Assembly (NCBI GenBank): GCA_018697195.1
Contig: CM031878.1
Location: 3,354,063-3,418,062 of the forward strand
Source: Certhia americana
Lineage: Eukaryota > Chordata > Aves > Passeriformes > Certhiidae
Length of the DNA: 64,000 nt
Direction: 5' to 3'
Part shown: one piece after another, positions 49,580 through 62,097 of the stretch
How the letters are laid out: each line of letters begins with the position of its first letter
How positions within the stretch are numbered: the stretch's first letter is position 1
Position numbers and translations under genes: made by a program
Notes under the pieces: model-generated
What the model saw: the letters and a program-made list of their open reading frames with translations, nothing else
Database searches by the model: none
What the model was told of the DNA's origin: nothing

Positions 49580-51965
49580 GACCTGTGGAGTATCAGGTCA
49601 GTTTGTAGTGCAATACCTCAGAGGCATCCTCAGTGTTGGAAGTAACACATCATTCTTCAAGAGCATCTGCTCTTTTGTCTGCCTCTGTACCTGAACATAG
49701 TTCAGGTAACTCCAACACTGGCTTTAAATTATGCCTTTCATACTTGTCCCTTTAAGTCATTCTGTTCAATAAATATAAAATTAAAAGAGGATACCTCACT
49801 TCTAAATTGAATAAAATATTTCTCTCCAGTGTAGTTTTGGCTGCTACAGTATTGAAGAGAAGACATAAATGTAGATTAGGTATTTACTGCTGTCATACTC
49901 CTTGAGACTAGAAATGCTTCAGATGCAAAATGATTAAATTAGGACAGATTTCATCACTTGTTTGTGAGTCATGATAGGTATTATTGATCTTATTTACCTA
50001 CCTTAGATTCAGTCTCTAAATTAGGAACCCAGTATGCTGAAACTGGCAATTTTTCTTCTTAAAGAGTATATCAAGGAAAAGGATATCCTTTGCGGTAGAA
50101 TTGCAATTCTCTTTGAAACAGTTTCCATATCATATAAAGGCTTTGCATTAATTTGCAATAGAAGCAAAAGTTACCACCAGATTCACAAAAAAAAATAAGT
50201 AATTTAAAATTTTCCTCATATTTTTCTTTCATTTTTAGGCATTTGTTTTCTAAATATAATGAAATTTAGGTCCTGTTTGCTTTCTTACTTTGTTTTTGGT
50301 TTTGTTTTGCTTTTTTTTCCCCCCCTGAAATTATATCAATGTAGTCAAAATATTGAAAAAACATTGCTTCTTAAATTCTGGAAATTTTTTACAGTAGGAG
50401 AAAGGGAGACTGGTCCTGGAATATTTTGTCCTAGTTCCTTATTTGCCTTTAAGGTATTGTATTTATTCTATATATTTTTTAGGGGAATTCAAGTGAAGCA
50501 TAGAGGTACTTAAAAGTAGTATCTATAGAATGAATACTTGGTAAAGAAACAAATTGACAAAAAATACAGCAAAACTCAAAACCCAAACATAGTATTTTAA
50601 AGGTCCTATAGTTTCAGTTCTAGGGATTCAATCTAATTCTTTCAGCAAGAACATTTAAAGAAACTGTAAATTGAGAAATTTTTTATGATCCTTTAAACCC
50701 AAAGTTTGATTAGAAATATAATTATCTCCCATACCTTCACTGTTCCTGGGAAAAATACCCAGGAAAAATAAAAACAGGGTAAAAAGAGCCTGTGAGAAAC
50801 ACTAAAAAGCTGTAGGAGTAAAAACAACCACAAAATATTTTTCATTTTTAACTTGTGTATAATATTTGATGGCAAAGGAAGTACTGACTTTTAGGTTTGT
50901 TGGAGGAGACTGATAAGGCTACATTTCCTATCATGGAATTCACAAAGAAATAATGGGAATTTCAGTCTCTATTACATAAAGCAAGTAGAGCTTGCTTATT
51001 CCTTTCCCAGAGAGCAAAAAGGTTCACATGAGGAACAGGCTGGAATTAAGTTTCAGACTAACCTATATCTCAATATACTCAATGCAGAGAACTTGAGTGG
51101 CTCAGTGTGTATGCAAGATGGGTAAACCAATTTAATATTGTTGTAGATGACCAGCAAATTACAACCCCTTAAAGCAAGGAAGAAACAGGAAAGATGTTAT
51201 GATTTAATGTGCAATGATACACTGGTTACTGCTGTCGAAATGTTACTCATACATCAGCTCTAGCTCTTGGCTGTGTGTGAAGTCAAAACAAGAAGATATT
51301 AAAAGCTGAATTCATGGGAAGAAATCCCAACCCCACTGAAGTCAGGGAAAAGAGTCCCACTGTCTTAAACTGAACCCATCTTTCACACCTGGCATTTGTA
51401 CAGTGTGAGGAGAAGTTCCTGCTTCAAATACTGAATAGGCTTAAAGTAGCACAGATAGCCTGGTGAAACAAGGATGTACCTTATTCATTAAAATTACAAT
51501 TTTGTTGTTATCTGATGATCTTCAGGACTTTTTTTTTCTTCTCCTTGTGTAGTTTTCTCACTTATTAAAAAATATTTAGAGTGGTGTTAGGATGAGGTCA
51601 GGCTCAGAAAGTAATTTAATATGAATATCATTATTAAAATCCCACTGCTTCAAATGATTTTTTTAGATTAATAAATCTGCTAAGTCATAAAATGATCTGA
51701 TTTATAGCTGTGCACCTGAAATGACAATTATTATATTCCTGTTTAATCCTTTGATTGTACATAATTTTATGCAGTTTCTCGAATAGGCCCAAAAAAGGAG
51801 AAATAGGAACTTTCTAGCTGCTATTTCAGTTAGGTTGCCAGACAAGGGAGTAACACTCTGAGTTAAATTTCCTGTGATTAGCATAATCTGATATAAGATA
51901 CCATAGTGTTAGTAAATTATTTCTGAAGTACCCAGTTCCTGGATTTCCATTAAACAATGAAACCA
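49580..51965 (+). other. 2.4-kb spacer between the inverted arms
   Basis: Unique AT-rich intron with no recognised transposon ends, gene or repeat. A 9-bp-arm hairpin, TACCTGAAC-ATA-GTTCAGGTA, lies at 49688-49708. Nothing resembling a transposase or LTR internal region was seen. Confidence 0.65.
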
Positions 51966-51971
51966 TTGTTT
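51952..51971. repeat. 8-bp-stem hairpin at the inner edge of the right arm
   Basis: AAACAATG, loop AAAC, CATTGTTT. Its right half overlaps the first bases of the right arm. Confidence 0.85.
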
Positions 51972-52195
51972 CAATAATATAGTTTTATTAAATGTTTTGG
52001 TATGTAAAACTACACTGACAGTCAGGTCTGTCAGTGTTCCATGAAAGCATCAAAAGAGATAAAAAGGAATAGATTTCCTTCCTTCTGTCTCCTGTGTGCA
52101 TTCTGAGGATGTTATAGAAATCATCCTTCCATGGAGGATGAGAAGTATCTCCACATGGATTAAGAACCTAACTTGAACATTTATTTTTAAAAAAA
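51966..52195 (+). repeat. Right arm of a near-perfect inverted repeat
   Basis: 221 bases (51966-52186) are the reverse complement of 49359-49579, with one mismatch and no indel, followed by TT and A7 (52189-52195). Hairpins lie at 52012-52037 (ACACTGACAG/CTGTCAGTGT) and 52122-52140. Not recognised as a known family. Confidence 0.95.
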
Positions 52196-53729
52196 CAGAA
52201 ATAATTTACAGTGCATAACTTTGTTTCAGCAATATTCTTAGTCATGGTGTTGCGTACTCCACTAATAACTAAACACAAAATTGTGTATAGTCCATAAAAG
52301 AGCACAGAGATATTAATCTTACAGGCTGTACATCAGGTAAAAATCTTTCGTGGGTAAGAACAATATCTTGACTGGAATCTGAGCAGTGAGAAAAAAATCA
52401 CTGGCAACTTTTTTTTGTAAGTGATGAATCACAGGGTTAGCAATCACTGAAGTTGTAGGTCTCATTATACAGCATGAAAGTCAGGAACATGTCTTACTGC
52501 AGACAAAAAGTTCTGCTGTGCTAATTCATAAATTACAAGATTTGGCAACTGACTTTTCTGGAGTCCTGAACTTTTCCTATTCTTGACACAATGTGTTATT
52601 TTCGATCTTCTCTCCTTTGGTAAAAGTTTTCTAATTTAGTACCTGTGTTGTTTTCCTCTAAAATATAGTGCAATGGGAATGCAGACCTAGTGCAGAAAAT
52701 GGATTAACTCCTGATGGGTTTCTATGTGCAAATTTATTAGAGCAGCAGAATGAGATTCTGCAAACCATGAGTGTTCTTTGCTGAAAACTTATTTTGTACC
52801 ATACCAGCACCACTGGGGTTTCCGTATCAAGTTCTAGATGAATAACACAAAGGCTTCTTTATCCTAGAGTCCATAATGGCTTGGGACATTCCCTGAAGGG
52901 AAACACCCCAAAATATTTTTTTTAAAAGTCTTCCCATCCCACATACGAAAAAGTCCAGTTACCTTTAAGATTTTAGTTTTGAAGAGAAAGCAAAACAAAA
53001 AGAACAACACAAGGGAATAATAAAATAAACCTTAGGGCCTTTCTCTGAAAGAAAAGTGCACCCATACAGCTAGTGCAGTTAGCAAAATCGACTGTGGAGC
53101 TAGTAGGGACTCTCATTTAGCTGAGAAACCAGCATCTGGCAACGACTGATATAAAAAGCCAGGCTCACACTTTACCTTGTGTCAGTTGCTTTTTTGGGTA
53201 AGCACATGATATTAGCACAGTTAGGAAAACATAAATCTCAAGCTGAATGTTATAAAACTCCCCTACTCCCTGTGAATTTCTGGAGTTGAACTATGAAGAT
53301 TTTCTGTAGCTGTCAAGGCCAAGGACAGTATCCAACTTTGGTCATAATTCAGGCCCCATTTCAAATCACTGAGACAGCAAAGACAGAATCCACGAGTTTG
53401 GGGTTCAGGTTCAACATCAGACATTTGGTTGAAAATGTTCTGCCCATGTACAGTTCATTTTACATCTTCCATAATAAAACTAGTCAAAAAAATCTCTTCC
53501 AGTCCCCTCCTCTGCTCGTTTCATAGGTATGGCTAGAGTTATTTCCATTCTTTTTATATCACATCCATTTCATATTAATGTTCTGCTGGTCTCCAAAATC
53601 GCTAGAGGAATTTTTATATTCTTGCACTAAGCACCATTACTCTCTCTGCAGCAGGCCAGAGCTGACATATCTGAACCCCCAAGTCTCAGAGCTGTGCCAT
53701 AAAAAATTGTCTGCATGCTCAAAGCCAAG
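52196..53729 (+). other. Intron, no recognised content
   Basis: AT-rich unique sequence; the 77-codon ORF at 53293 has no recognisable domain. Confidence 0.6.
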
Positions 53730-54156
53730 GAGTGGCAGTGAATGGAAATAAACTCAGTTGGTGGACAGATACTGTGGTTTCACCCAAGGCTCAGTATTGG
53801 GGACAGTCCTGTTTAATATCTTCGTTTATGATCTGGAGGAGGGGATTGAGTCTGCCCACAGCAAACTCCTGGAGGACACCAAGCTGGGTGGGAGGGTTGA
53901 TCTGCTGGAGGGCAGGAGGGCTCTGCAGAGGGACCTGGACAGGCTGGATCCATGGGCTGGGGCCGATGGGGTGAGGGGCAGCAAGGCCAAGTGCTGGGTC
54001 CTGCCTTGGGTCACCCAAACCCTGCAGCTCCAGGCTGGGGCAGAGGGGCTGGAAAGGGCCCTTTGGGAAAGGCCTGGGGGTGCTGGAGCCAATGGACAGG
54101 AGCCCAGGGGTGCCCAGGGGGGCAAGAGGCTGATGGCCCCTGTGCTGGCACTGCCA

Positions 54157-54262
54157 TGGTGTGACACGGCCCCAGGGCAGGGCCCGTCCCCTGTGCTGGC
54201 ACTGCNNNNNNNNNNGTGTGACACGGCCCCAGGGCAGGGCCCGTCCCCTGTGCTGGCACTGC
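54157..54262. repeat. Two copies of a ~47-bp GC-rich unit flanking the gap
   Basis: GTGTGACACGGCCCCAGGGC through CTGTGCTGGCACTGC occurs immediately left of the Ns (ending 54205) and immediately right of them (starting 54216). A partial copy (CCCCTGTGCTGGCACTGCCATG) lies just upstream. This is either a minisatellite or an artefact of gap closure. Confidence 0.9.
54206..54215. other. Assembly gap (10 Ns)
   Basis: The only ambiguous bases in the window, placed inside the GC-rich part of the CR1 copy. Confidence 1.
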
Positions 54263-57200
54263 TGGGGCACCTCCAGTGCTGGGGACAGCTCTGGGCCCCT
54301 CAGGACAAGAGAGACCCCGAGGGGCTGGAGCGTGTGCAGGGCAGGGAACGGAGCTGGGCAAGGGTCTGGAGCCCCAGGAGGGGCTGAGGGAGCTGGGAAA
54401 GGGGCTCAGGCTGGAGCAAAGGAGGCTGAGGGGGGCCCTTGTGGCTCTGCACAACTCCCTGCCAGGAGGGGACAGCCGGGGGGGTCGGGCTGTGCTCCCA
54501 GGGAACGGGGTGGGGGTGGTTTAAAGTCATGTCAGAGGAGGTTTAGATTGGCTCTTAGGAAACATTTCTCCTCTGGAAGAACTGCCAATCATTGGAAGAG
54601 GCTGTCCAGAGCAGTTGTGCAGTCACCATCCCTGGGAAGATTTGAAATATGTCTGGATGTGACAATTCAGAACAGGTGTTGGTAGTGTACCTCGCAGTGA
54701 TGAACTCAATGATCTTAGAGGTCTTTTTCAATCAATTACTCTATGATTTTCATATAAAACTAAAAGCCTTTCTTTTTTTTTTTTTTCTCCTTACTTCACC
54801 ACAGTTTGCCAAAAATACTTTAATTGTCTTTTGAATGTTTAATGTAACCATGAACCTCACATTTCAACAATTATTTGGACTTGAACAGAATTTAAAAAAA
54901 AAAGAAAAGGAAGGAAAAGAAAAAAGCCAACAAAACATCAAAAACCAAACCTCTAAACCTATAGTTCCTACATTCTCACATATAACATTTTTCAAGGTTT
55001 TAATAATTTTTGGTTTCCTAGGACATGATCTTTAGTAGCACATCTGGAAAATTTACAGGACAACTGGTTTCACCTAGGTTTTCAATGCAGCAAGATTTGT
55101 GTCATTTGGAAAAAGGATTTAACTTCTCAACTGAGTTTTAAAAATCACTCCTAGGAAAATCAGAAGCAATATTAAATGGGTACTGATATTGCAATTGGAC
55201 AACAGGCTCCTGTTAATCTTCTCTAAAAAGCAGATGAAACATAGTTCTTCACATAAAGCTAATTCTGTGGTTTCCTGGTTCCTGTGGGCTGTACTAGCAG
55301 ATGGTATCAGCAGCATTCCTTCAGCTTTGGCTAAGACTCAGCTTTTCATTTCAATTTGTCTCTTTTTAATTTCAACCATGGGCACTATATACAGTAGCTG
55401 CTTGAGTTAGTCAAATAATTATTGCAAAACACCATTTGTGGTGAAATTTAACGTCTACTTACTGAACAAGAGCTTGCAGATAACATTTATTTTTTTTTTT
55501 TAATTTGTTGGCAGCCAGATTTAGAGTCAGTCCAAACGACCTTTTATTCATGAGGCAGTGAAGGCAGATCTATGGATCGGTCTTGGAGTGTCACAGAGCA
55601 TTCTTCCTTTGTAACATTTTGGGTCTCTCTTGCTGTGTTACTTTTCAAGTGTCTTTCCATATTAGTTATGAGCCCAGTCAGTACAAAGAACATCAGATCA
55701 TCAGCAGAGACTGGGACAGAGGTAGAACAGTTTGGAGCTGGTACTACATCTTATTTTTAGAGGTGGTTCTCCAAGAGGTAGAAGTCTCCATCTGACAACC
55801 TTGTTAAGTACAGTTAACAAAATTTTAGCAGCTAGGAAAGCATAAGTAGTTCATCTAAGAAAGTGTTACTGATCTGGATAATGAGGCTGAATGGGCAGAT
55901 AGATGGCCAGGGTTGTCTTCATGGAAAATACATATAATTATATAAAAAAAAATAGACATATGGGAAATAAACATTTTATTAGTGGTAATTTTCTATGTAA
56001 AAATGTCCACTGTAAAATTCTTCATATTACATTCCTAAAATCAAATACAATTAATGGTCAGAGACTATGGGAAAAGGGAACATAATTTTAGTGGAATACC
56101 TGAATATGAGCTATAGCTTAAGGATAAAACTTTGTATCTTTTAATTAACTTTATTGATCTCATGTTGAGATCTTTTAGCTTATTCTGCATTAACTGCCTC
56201 CACTCAATTTTTATTTTTACTGATGGGACTATAATCTGTGATAGTTATTTTTAAAATCCTTTTTACCTACAAATAATGACTGTTAACAAGTAAAAAGGTC
56301 TCAAATAGCAGTCATACCTTGTTTGCTTCAGAAAAAAAAGTTCATCTTAAATTAGAAAGAAAATTCAAATTTCTCTTACTTTTATTACTTTTTTTGTTAC
56401 TTTTAAGCAGAAACAGTTTATTAGTAAAATTCTGCCTGTAGAAAACTCTTATCATTATATTATGAAGAACATTTATTACCTCAGTCATTTTAAATGTCAT
56501 TGAAGTACCCAGTAAGATTAAAATAACAGCATTTTCCTTCCTAATGTAACAGGAATTTAGTTTTGAGCAACTGTCTTTGTAAACATTTCCTAGGGTATCC
56601 CTTAGTACTTTTTGTACAGTAGAAAATTTGTGGCCTGGGGAAAAAAAACAAAAACCAAAAAATCCTACAACTTTCTTTTACTAATTTTAAAGCTCTTTGA
56701 AATGCAACTCTGCCCCGATGACATTCATCAAATATTTACCAAATGTGTCCTTCCACATCATCTTAGTATGTAACTGATGAAACATTTAAAAGCTATCAAC
56801 AGTGGAATATTTATAAGTCTGACTGCAAAATCATTACATTGCCTATAAACACTGCCATGATGCACTAAACCTGTAAAGAAAAAGGAGAAGAGAATGTCCC
56901 AGAATGGTATTTTCTGGGCAGGTGTTGTGGATTTTTGAGTTAAAAGCTTGATTTCACATGTGCTGTGTGTCCTTTTCACCCATTAAAGTGCGAAGTACTT
57001 TCTAGGGAATACCTGATAGCAGGGTTGTTGAAACTGTTTGATTAGTGACACCTGTCAATACTTTAATGACGAGAGGCAGACAAAATAATGTCCTTTAATT
57101 AATTAAATACAAATAATTTATAAATATATAGAAAAAAATATCACAGTACTTAACATCACCTTACTATTGAGGAATACAAAGAGTATACCTTAATATTTAT

Positions 57201-58983
57201 CAGCGTTTATCTGCTTGGTTGGATCAGAACTATGTTTGTAAAATATGGACCTGTTAAAAGGATAAAGATAGAGAGAGGGTTAGATCAGCAGGAGGACAGG
57301 TGATGTGCAGTGACCAGCTGTGACAATGGATGATCATTTAAAGCAGGCAGATAGATAAGAGTAAAAGGAGTTAATAAGTGAGAGGATGAAACCAAGAAAA
57401 ATAAGGATTAAACAGCATGAGTAAAGTTCCTAGCACCAAAGTCTATTAGTGTATGAAATTATCTGCTGTAGGAAATGATAGATATCCTATTTTTTGACTC
57501 ACTGCACACTAGATGGGATAAGATATTCATAAACAGACAATAGCAGGGGAAGAAAAAGCTCTATTCTTAAAAGCAGAAAGGCAACAAAATACCCTTAACA
57601 AGGCTATCCAATTTTGCAATTTCCTTGGGACTACTTACCTGACTTACTGGCAGATACTGCAGAACAGTTTGTCTGTCTGAGATTTTTAATAGGTTGTTTT
57701 AATAAGACTTTCTTGTGATTTGTGTTTCTGATACGAACAGCAATTAACCAGCCAAGTAATGAGACTCTAATGAACATGTCTTTCCTAGATCACTTTAGAA
57801 GTTCATCAGAGAAGCTAATAGCATTGTAAAACTAAAATCTCCTCTTTTTTCCCCCTGTCAAGACACATCTGATTGTTCTTCTAAGTGTCCTTATATAAAA
57901 AGCAATGGAGAGAAAAATATATATATATATAGGCCTGTGCACATGTGTGGCCATCAAATGCATGTTGTTTTTTTATCTAAAATATGATATAGAACAAAGA
58001 AAATAAATTCGTTTCTGCGTGTTCTGATCTATATATGTACACCAATCTGTTTATTCTCAGTGCATGTTTCATGTCAAAGTGTACCTCCCCTGTGCACAGA
58101 AGGAAGATTTCTAATATTTTAGAAGTGTTAGTTATTTAGTATTTCTAAGAAAATTAATTAAAAATCTAAAAAAAAAAAAAAAAAATAAATAAAAAAATTA
58201 GAGGACCTAAACAAGGCTTTGAACTGCAGTTCAAAGCAGTGCCATAAAGGATGGCACTGTACAATGAAGAACAGAAAATTGGGGTGATGCTTTAAATCTG
58301 CTTGCAGAGGCATAAACAATCACCCTGTTTCACTGAGCTAAATAATCAACATTTCTGTACAACCAAGGGTTGCAAATCATCTGACTTATAACTTGGAGAC
58401 TTAAAAGGTTATGGGAGAATTTTTAAAGTATTTGGCAGGCACAAAAAGGGTAGTATTACAAATTTGCTTCTTTAACTGGTTCAGATAATTATTTTATGAA
58501 CCGATCAAACCCTTCCTAAAAAAAGCTGAATTCCCTTCTCTTATTACACATAGAACCTTCTAAAATAAATTCTACTGTTTAGTTCCCCATTAAATAAACA
58601 CTTGATCAGAAGAATCCCACCATGAACAATTGTTCCTGAATGATGTGACTCAAAAATATTCATGGCAGTGTTAATTGAAGCTGTGAGACAAGTTTGTTTT
58701 AAAGGGTAATTAATGAAAGTAACAACCCCATGGATTCAGATATTCAAGATATCTGTTGAATTCTGCAACAAAATAATACTGTCAGTTGTTCTACTGGAAT
58801 AGGTTTAAAAGCAATTTCAATTTTTAGACACTTTGATAATGTGATTCATTTTGTTCACATTTTTTTCCCACAGATGATTTTATTTACTGATTTGTTTGTT
58901 TGTTTTGGTAGATATTTGTTTCTCACAGTGTGTCTTTAAAAAAGGAGGAGAGAGCACAACTGAGAGTGGTATATCACTACTTG

Positions 58984-59011
58984 GATATGATTATTTCTAA
59001 ATAATCATATC
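58984..59011. repeat. Perfect hairpin, 12-bp stem
   Basis: GATATGATTATT, loop TCTA, AATAATCATATC. Confidence 0.9.
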
Positions 59012-61713
59012 TAAATGTTTCGCAGGCAGATTTTCTTTATAGGAAATTAATAGCAATGTGGTGAACTGCAGGTGGATGTTTTTCTGGTTCAGGACTTCAA
59101 ATTCCAGTTTCAAGCTTTAAAATCTTCTAAGGTGTTGATTGCAAATGGGTATTCTTTCAAGGCCAAAGAAGAAAAATAATGTTCAAAGAGTAAGAAGTTT
59201 TATTTTTCCACATTAAGTCAATTGAAAGGCAAAAAAAACAGGTACGGTTAATTTTTTGGTAATTTTCTTGACACTGCTAAAATAAAAATAGCTGATAATT
59301 TATGTCGAACAAGATTCAGTGAGAAAAATATTAGTTCAGTCCTGCCATTTTGACTAAGAAGAAACAGGAAGAGTAACAGAAAAAAAATTTTATCCTAGAG
59401 AGACAGAGACTTGGAATGCAGATTTCTAGCCCAAGGACCTCAGAAATTTTCCTCCTGGAACTCAATTTCTTTCTTGCAGGTTAGAAATTACACTCCTTGA
59501 ATTCAAAGTGTGTAATTGCTGAGATAAACAATTCAGGAGCAAACCTTGCCTTGCAAATTGATGGCTGCAGATTGCTGGTGTACAATGACAAATGATGACT
59601 CTGCTTGGGATATGTTTGCAAGCAGAGAAATAGAGGACGGGCTACGTGCATCAAGCACTTAAATAACACTGAATAATGTGACTGGTCATAGTCAATAGTA
59701 AGTGAAAAACATCAGAAAACTGAACCAGAGGTTTCACAGGGTAGAAAAACTGGCACAGTATATAAGAGACAGAAAGGCTGTAATGATAGGGAGATTTCTA
59801 CAGAGATAAAGGTTTGGAGCATTCACAGAGGAACAAAAAGAATATAAGGAGGGATAGAACACAGGAGGTGTATGGAGAGCCACAACTACTGATTTTAATG
59901 AGAATTTACTCAGTCTGTGTCTTCACCAAAGTGGTGATCATTGAAATGGCATAAACCCAGGTTCTTAAGTTCAGTAAGTGGATCTTCTTAGCAGACACCT
60001 GGTGCCAGAAAATTAAATCCTTCCATAAAATCACGTTTGGATTTGAAGTTTACTCTTCTTCCACATAACTTATGTCTATCACCATGCACGTCCACCAGAG
60101 TGCACAAGCTCAAGCCCCAGACTAAATTCCAGACTGAGTACTGATGACAGAAAATTAAAACTCTTAGGTGCATAAAAAGTATAGAGGAAGGGAAATAATA
60201 AGAAAAAAATAGAGTTTTAACAGCTAAGAATTCATGTATTTGGACACTGACCAAGGCATATTTTAATATTTGACAACTGAATAAACTATACACAGGGTTC
60301 TGAAAATATTTTATAACTCTTTGGTATTTTTTTTTCCATATCTAGCTTATATGGTACTTCATAATTACTTAAAAAAAATTAAACAGTTGTACTTTTACGA
60401 AAGGATACTTTATTTTTGCAATATCCTGGCAGTTTTGCATTTGCTTCATGGAAAATAAATGACAAGAAAAGTGCTAGAGAATAGGGCTAATGTGTATCCT
60501 TCATTTATGAAAAATAAAAGGTGAAGACAGTTTTAGAGAGTGCACTCCAAAGTCATGTATAAGAGAAAAATGGTTTCAAAATTGATTGAAATAAAGAGTG
60601 TCATTACTCACAGAATGCACAGAGGGAAGTGGATTACATAAGAGAAAAACAATAATAAATATATTCTTATTGAATAAACTTTTTCTGTTTATCTCAGTAT
60701 TTTCTCTGTCAGCAACAACAATAAACAGGAAAGCCTATGCAATAAACCTTTGGAAATGTCAGTGCCTTGTGTACAGTTACTTCAATATTTTCTTCATCTC
60801 ACTTTCTGTTTGACTCCTCGGGCCACCACTCTGTATAAATTCTCAAGGGAAGGGACATTGGTTTATGTTTACCCTGGCCAGGACTGGGTGGAAAACTCAG
60901 TCAAATTGTGCAGCTGAACATTGCTGTTAACTCTTCCTCATTAATCATAGCCACAAGAAAGCTATGAAACAAATACATTTTAATTTCAGAGACGTCTTTT
61001 GATATGTTCTTATCCTATTCAGATTGAGATCCCTAGGATTTTCTCTGTGATTTTGCACATATGTTGCTGAAAAGCAGATTATCTTCTATAAGTTGTGCAT
61101 TTGTATGACTGCTGTGTTTAAGTCTCTGTATCTGAGCCACGGTTTTGTTTTATACAAGCAAATTAAACTGGATCTGTAAAAGCCATGCATCCTTGTAATC
61201 CCTGTAGAAATGAACCAAGATGCATAACACTTGCTAGTGCAGTAAATTAACAAGATTAATGGGAGATTTCCTCTTACCTTGTGAACCCAAAAATCCATCC
61301 CTTTGTTCACACTAGATTAGTTTTAGTCTTTGCAAGTGGTCCATTTCTGATTTTACATTCTTCAAAGAATAACTCCAGACTGTAAATTTCCAGTACAGCA
61401 TTTCAGCAGGATGCTCTCTGGGATTTTGATTTCAAATCTACCTTGAGACTTAAAAGTTATTTTCATCAAATACATACTGGTGTTGGGTTCTGCACATATT
61501 TATCTTGTGTCTTCAGATTCATGACATCTTTACTTTGTAAAAACATCTCCATATAAATAAAACACAGAACGTGGGAATCATCATAACACAGGAGGCTTGA
61601 ATTTTGTTGCCACTGTGGGAAAACCATTTGGCTTTTCTGTGTCTAAATACAATTGGAGCATATTATTTTCAGCTGAAATAAAAATAAAATATGAAGATTT
61701 TTCTTTGGCAAGT

Positions 61714-61762
61714 TATCCTTGCAATGTAAAAAAAAAAGTATCCTTGCAATGCAAAAAAAATA
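61714..61762. repeat. Tandem duplication, period ~25
   Basis: TATCCTTGCAATGT plus an A-run is repeated as TATCCTTGCAATGC plus an A-run. Confidence 0.9.
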
Positions 61763-61871
61763 AAAAAATCCTAGTGCTTCACATATATGGAATTGTTCCA
61801 AACCGTATGAAGAGGTATTACAGAATGTGTTTCTTTCTGAACAGGTGACTAATTTAATTAATTTATTTTAT

Positions 61872-62092
61872 TCATAGAGTCATAGTGCAATTTAGAGCTT
61901 GTTGGTCTAAATATATAATTTTCTAATTATAATTTCTAATAATCTAAAGATCATCAAGACCAATATCCATGTTCAATGCAGAGTCAACTGCAGCAGGCTG
62001 TTTAGGGTTGTGTCCAATTTTAAATACCTCCAAGGACAGAGAATATACTCCTTTTCTGGGCAATTTTTTCCATTTTCTGACCACACTCACAG
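61872..62092 (-). mobile_element. CR1 LINE 3' fragment, older
   Basis: Reverse-oriented: TCATAGAGTCATAG at the end, GATCATCAAGACCAA, GTCAACTGCAGCAGGCTG, TTTAGGGTTGTGTCCA, and ATACCTCCAAGGACAGAGAA. An AT-rich insertion interrupts it near 61905-61945. Confidence 0.85.
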
Positions 62093-62097
62093 TAGAG

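Larger units (their letters stand above)
53730..54752 (+). mobile_element. CR1 LINE, RT end through tail, mosaic and gapped
   Basis: The start encodes the RT palm region: TQGSVLGTVLFNIFVYDLEEGIES, shown here only in part, corresponds to the PQGS..DLxxGI block. The catalytic (F/Y)ADD is changed to LLEDT, so the enzyme is dead. It continues with LLEGRRALQRDLDRLD and KAKCWVL, then a very GC-rich stretch (about 53990-54510), then an AT-richer tail (GAGGTTTAGATTGGCTCTTAGG, ATTACTCTATGAT). Stops and the gap break the frame. Inactive copy. Confidence 0.93.
54753..61871 (+). other. Long unique AT-rich intron
   Basis: Seven kilobases without a recognised transposon. Holds T- and A-runs (54770, 55491, 58169), an (AT)n near 57916-57930, a 12-bp-stem hairpin at 58984 and a 25-bp tandem duplication near 61714. 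The ORFs at 59481 and 59988 (minus strand) match no family I know. Confidence 0.65.

Noticed and set aside
49341..52195. The inverted repeat as ends of a known DNA transposon
   Set aside because: Arms do not begin with known terminal motifs, no flanking target duplication was seen, and the spacer has no transposase. Origin left open.
53758..54685. Several 130-209-codon ORFs on both strands
   Set aside because: They translate the GC-rich CR1 copy and run through the N gap; only the RT remnant in the plus frame has biological meaning, and it is inactive.
59988..60293. 101-codon minus-strand ORF ending in a plausible-looking HGDRHKLCGRR stretch
   Set aside because: Looked briefly like a decayed viral or retroposon protein, but no motif order supports a family. 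Left as intron.
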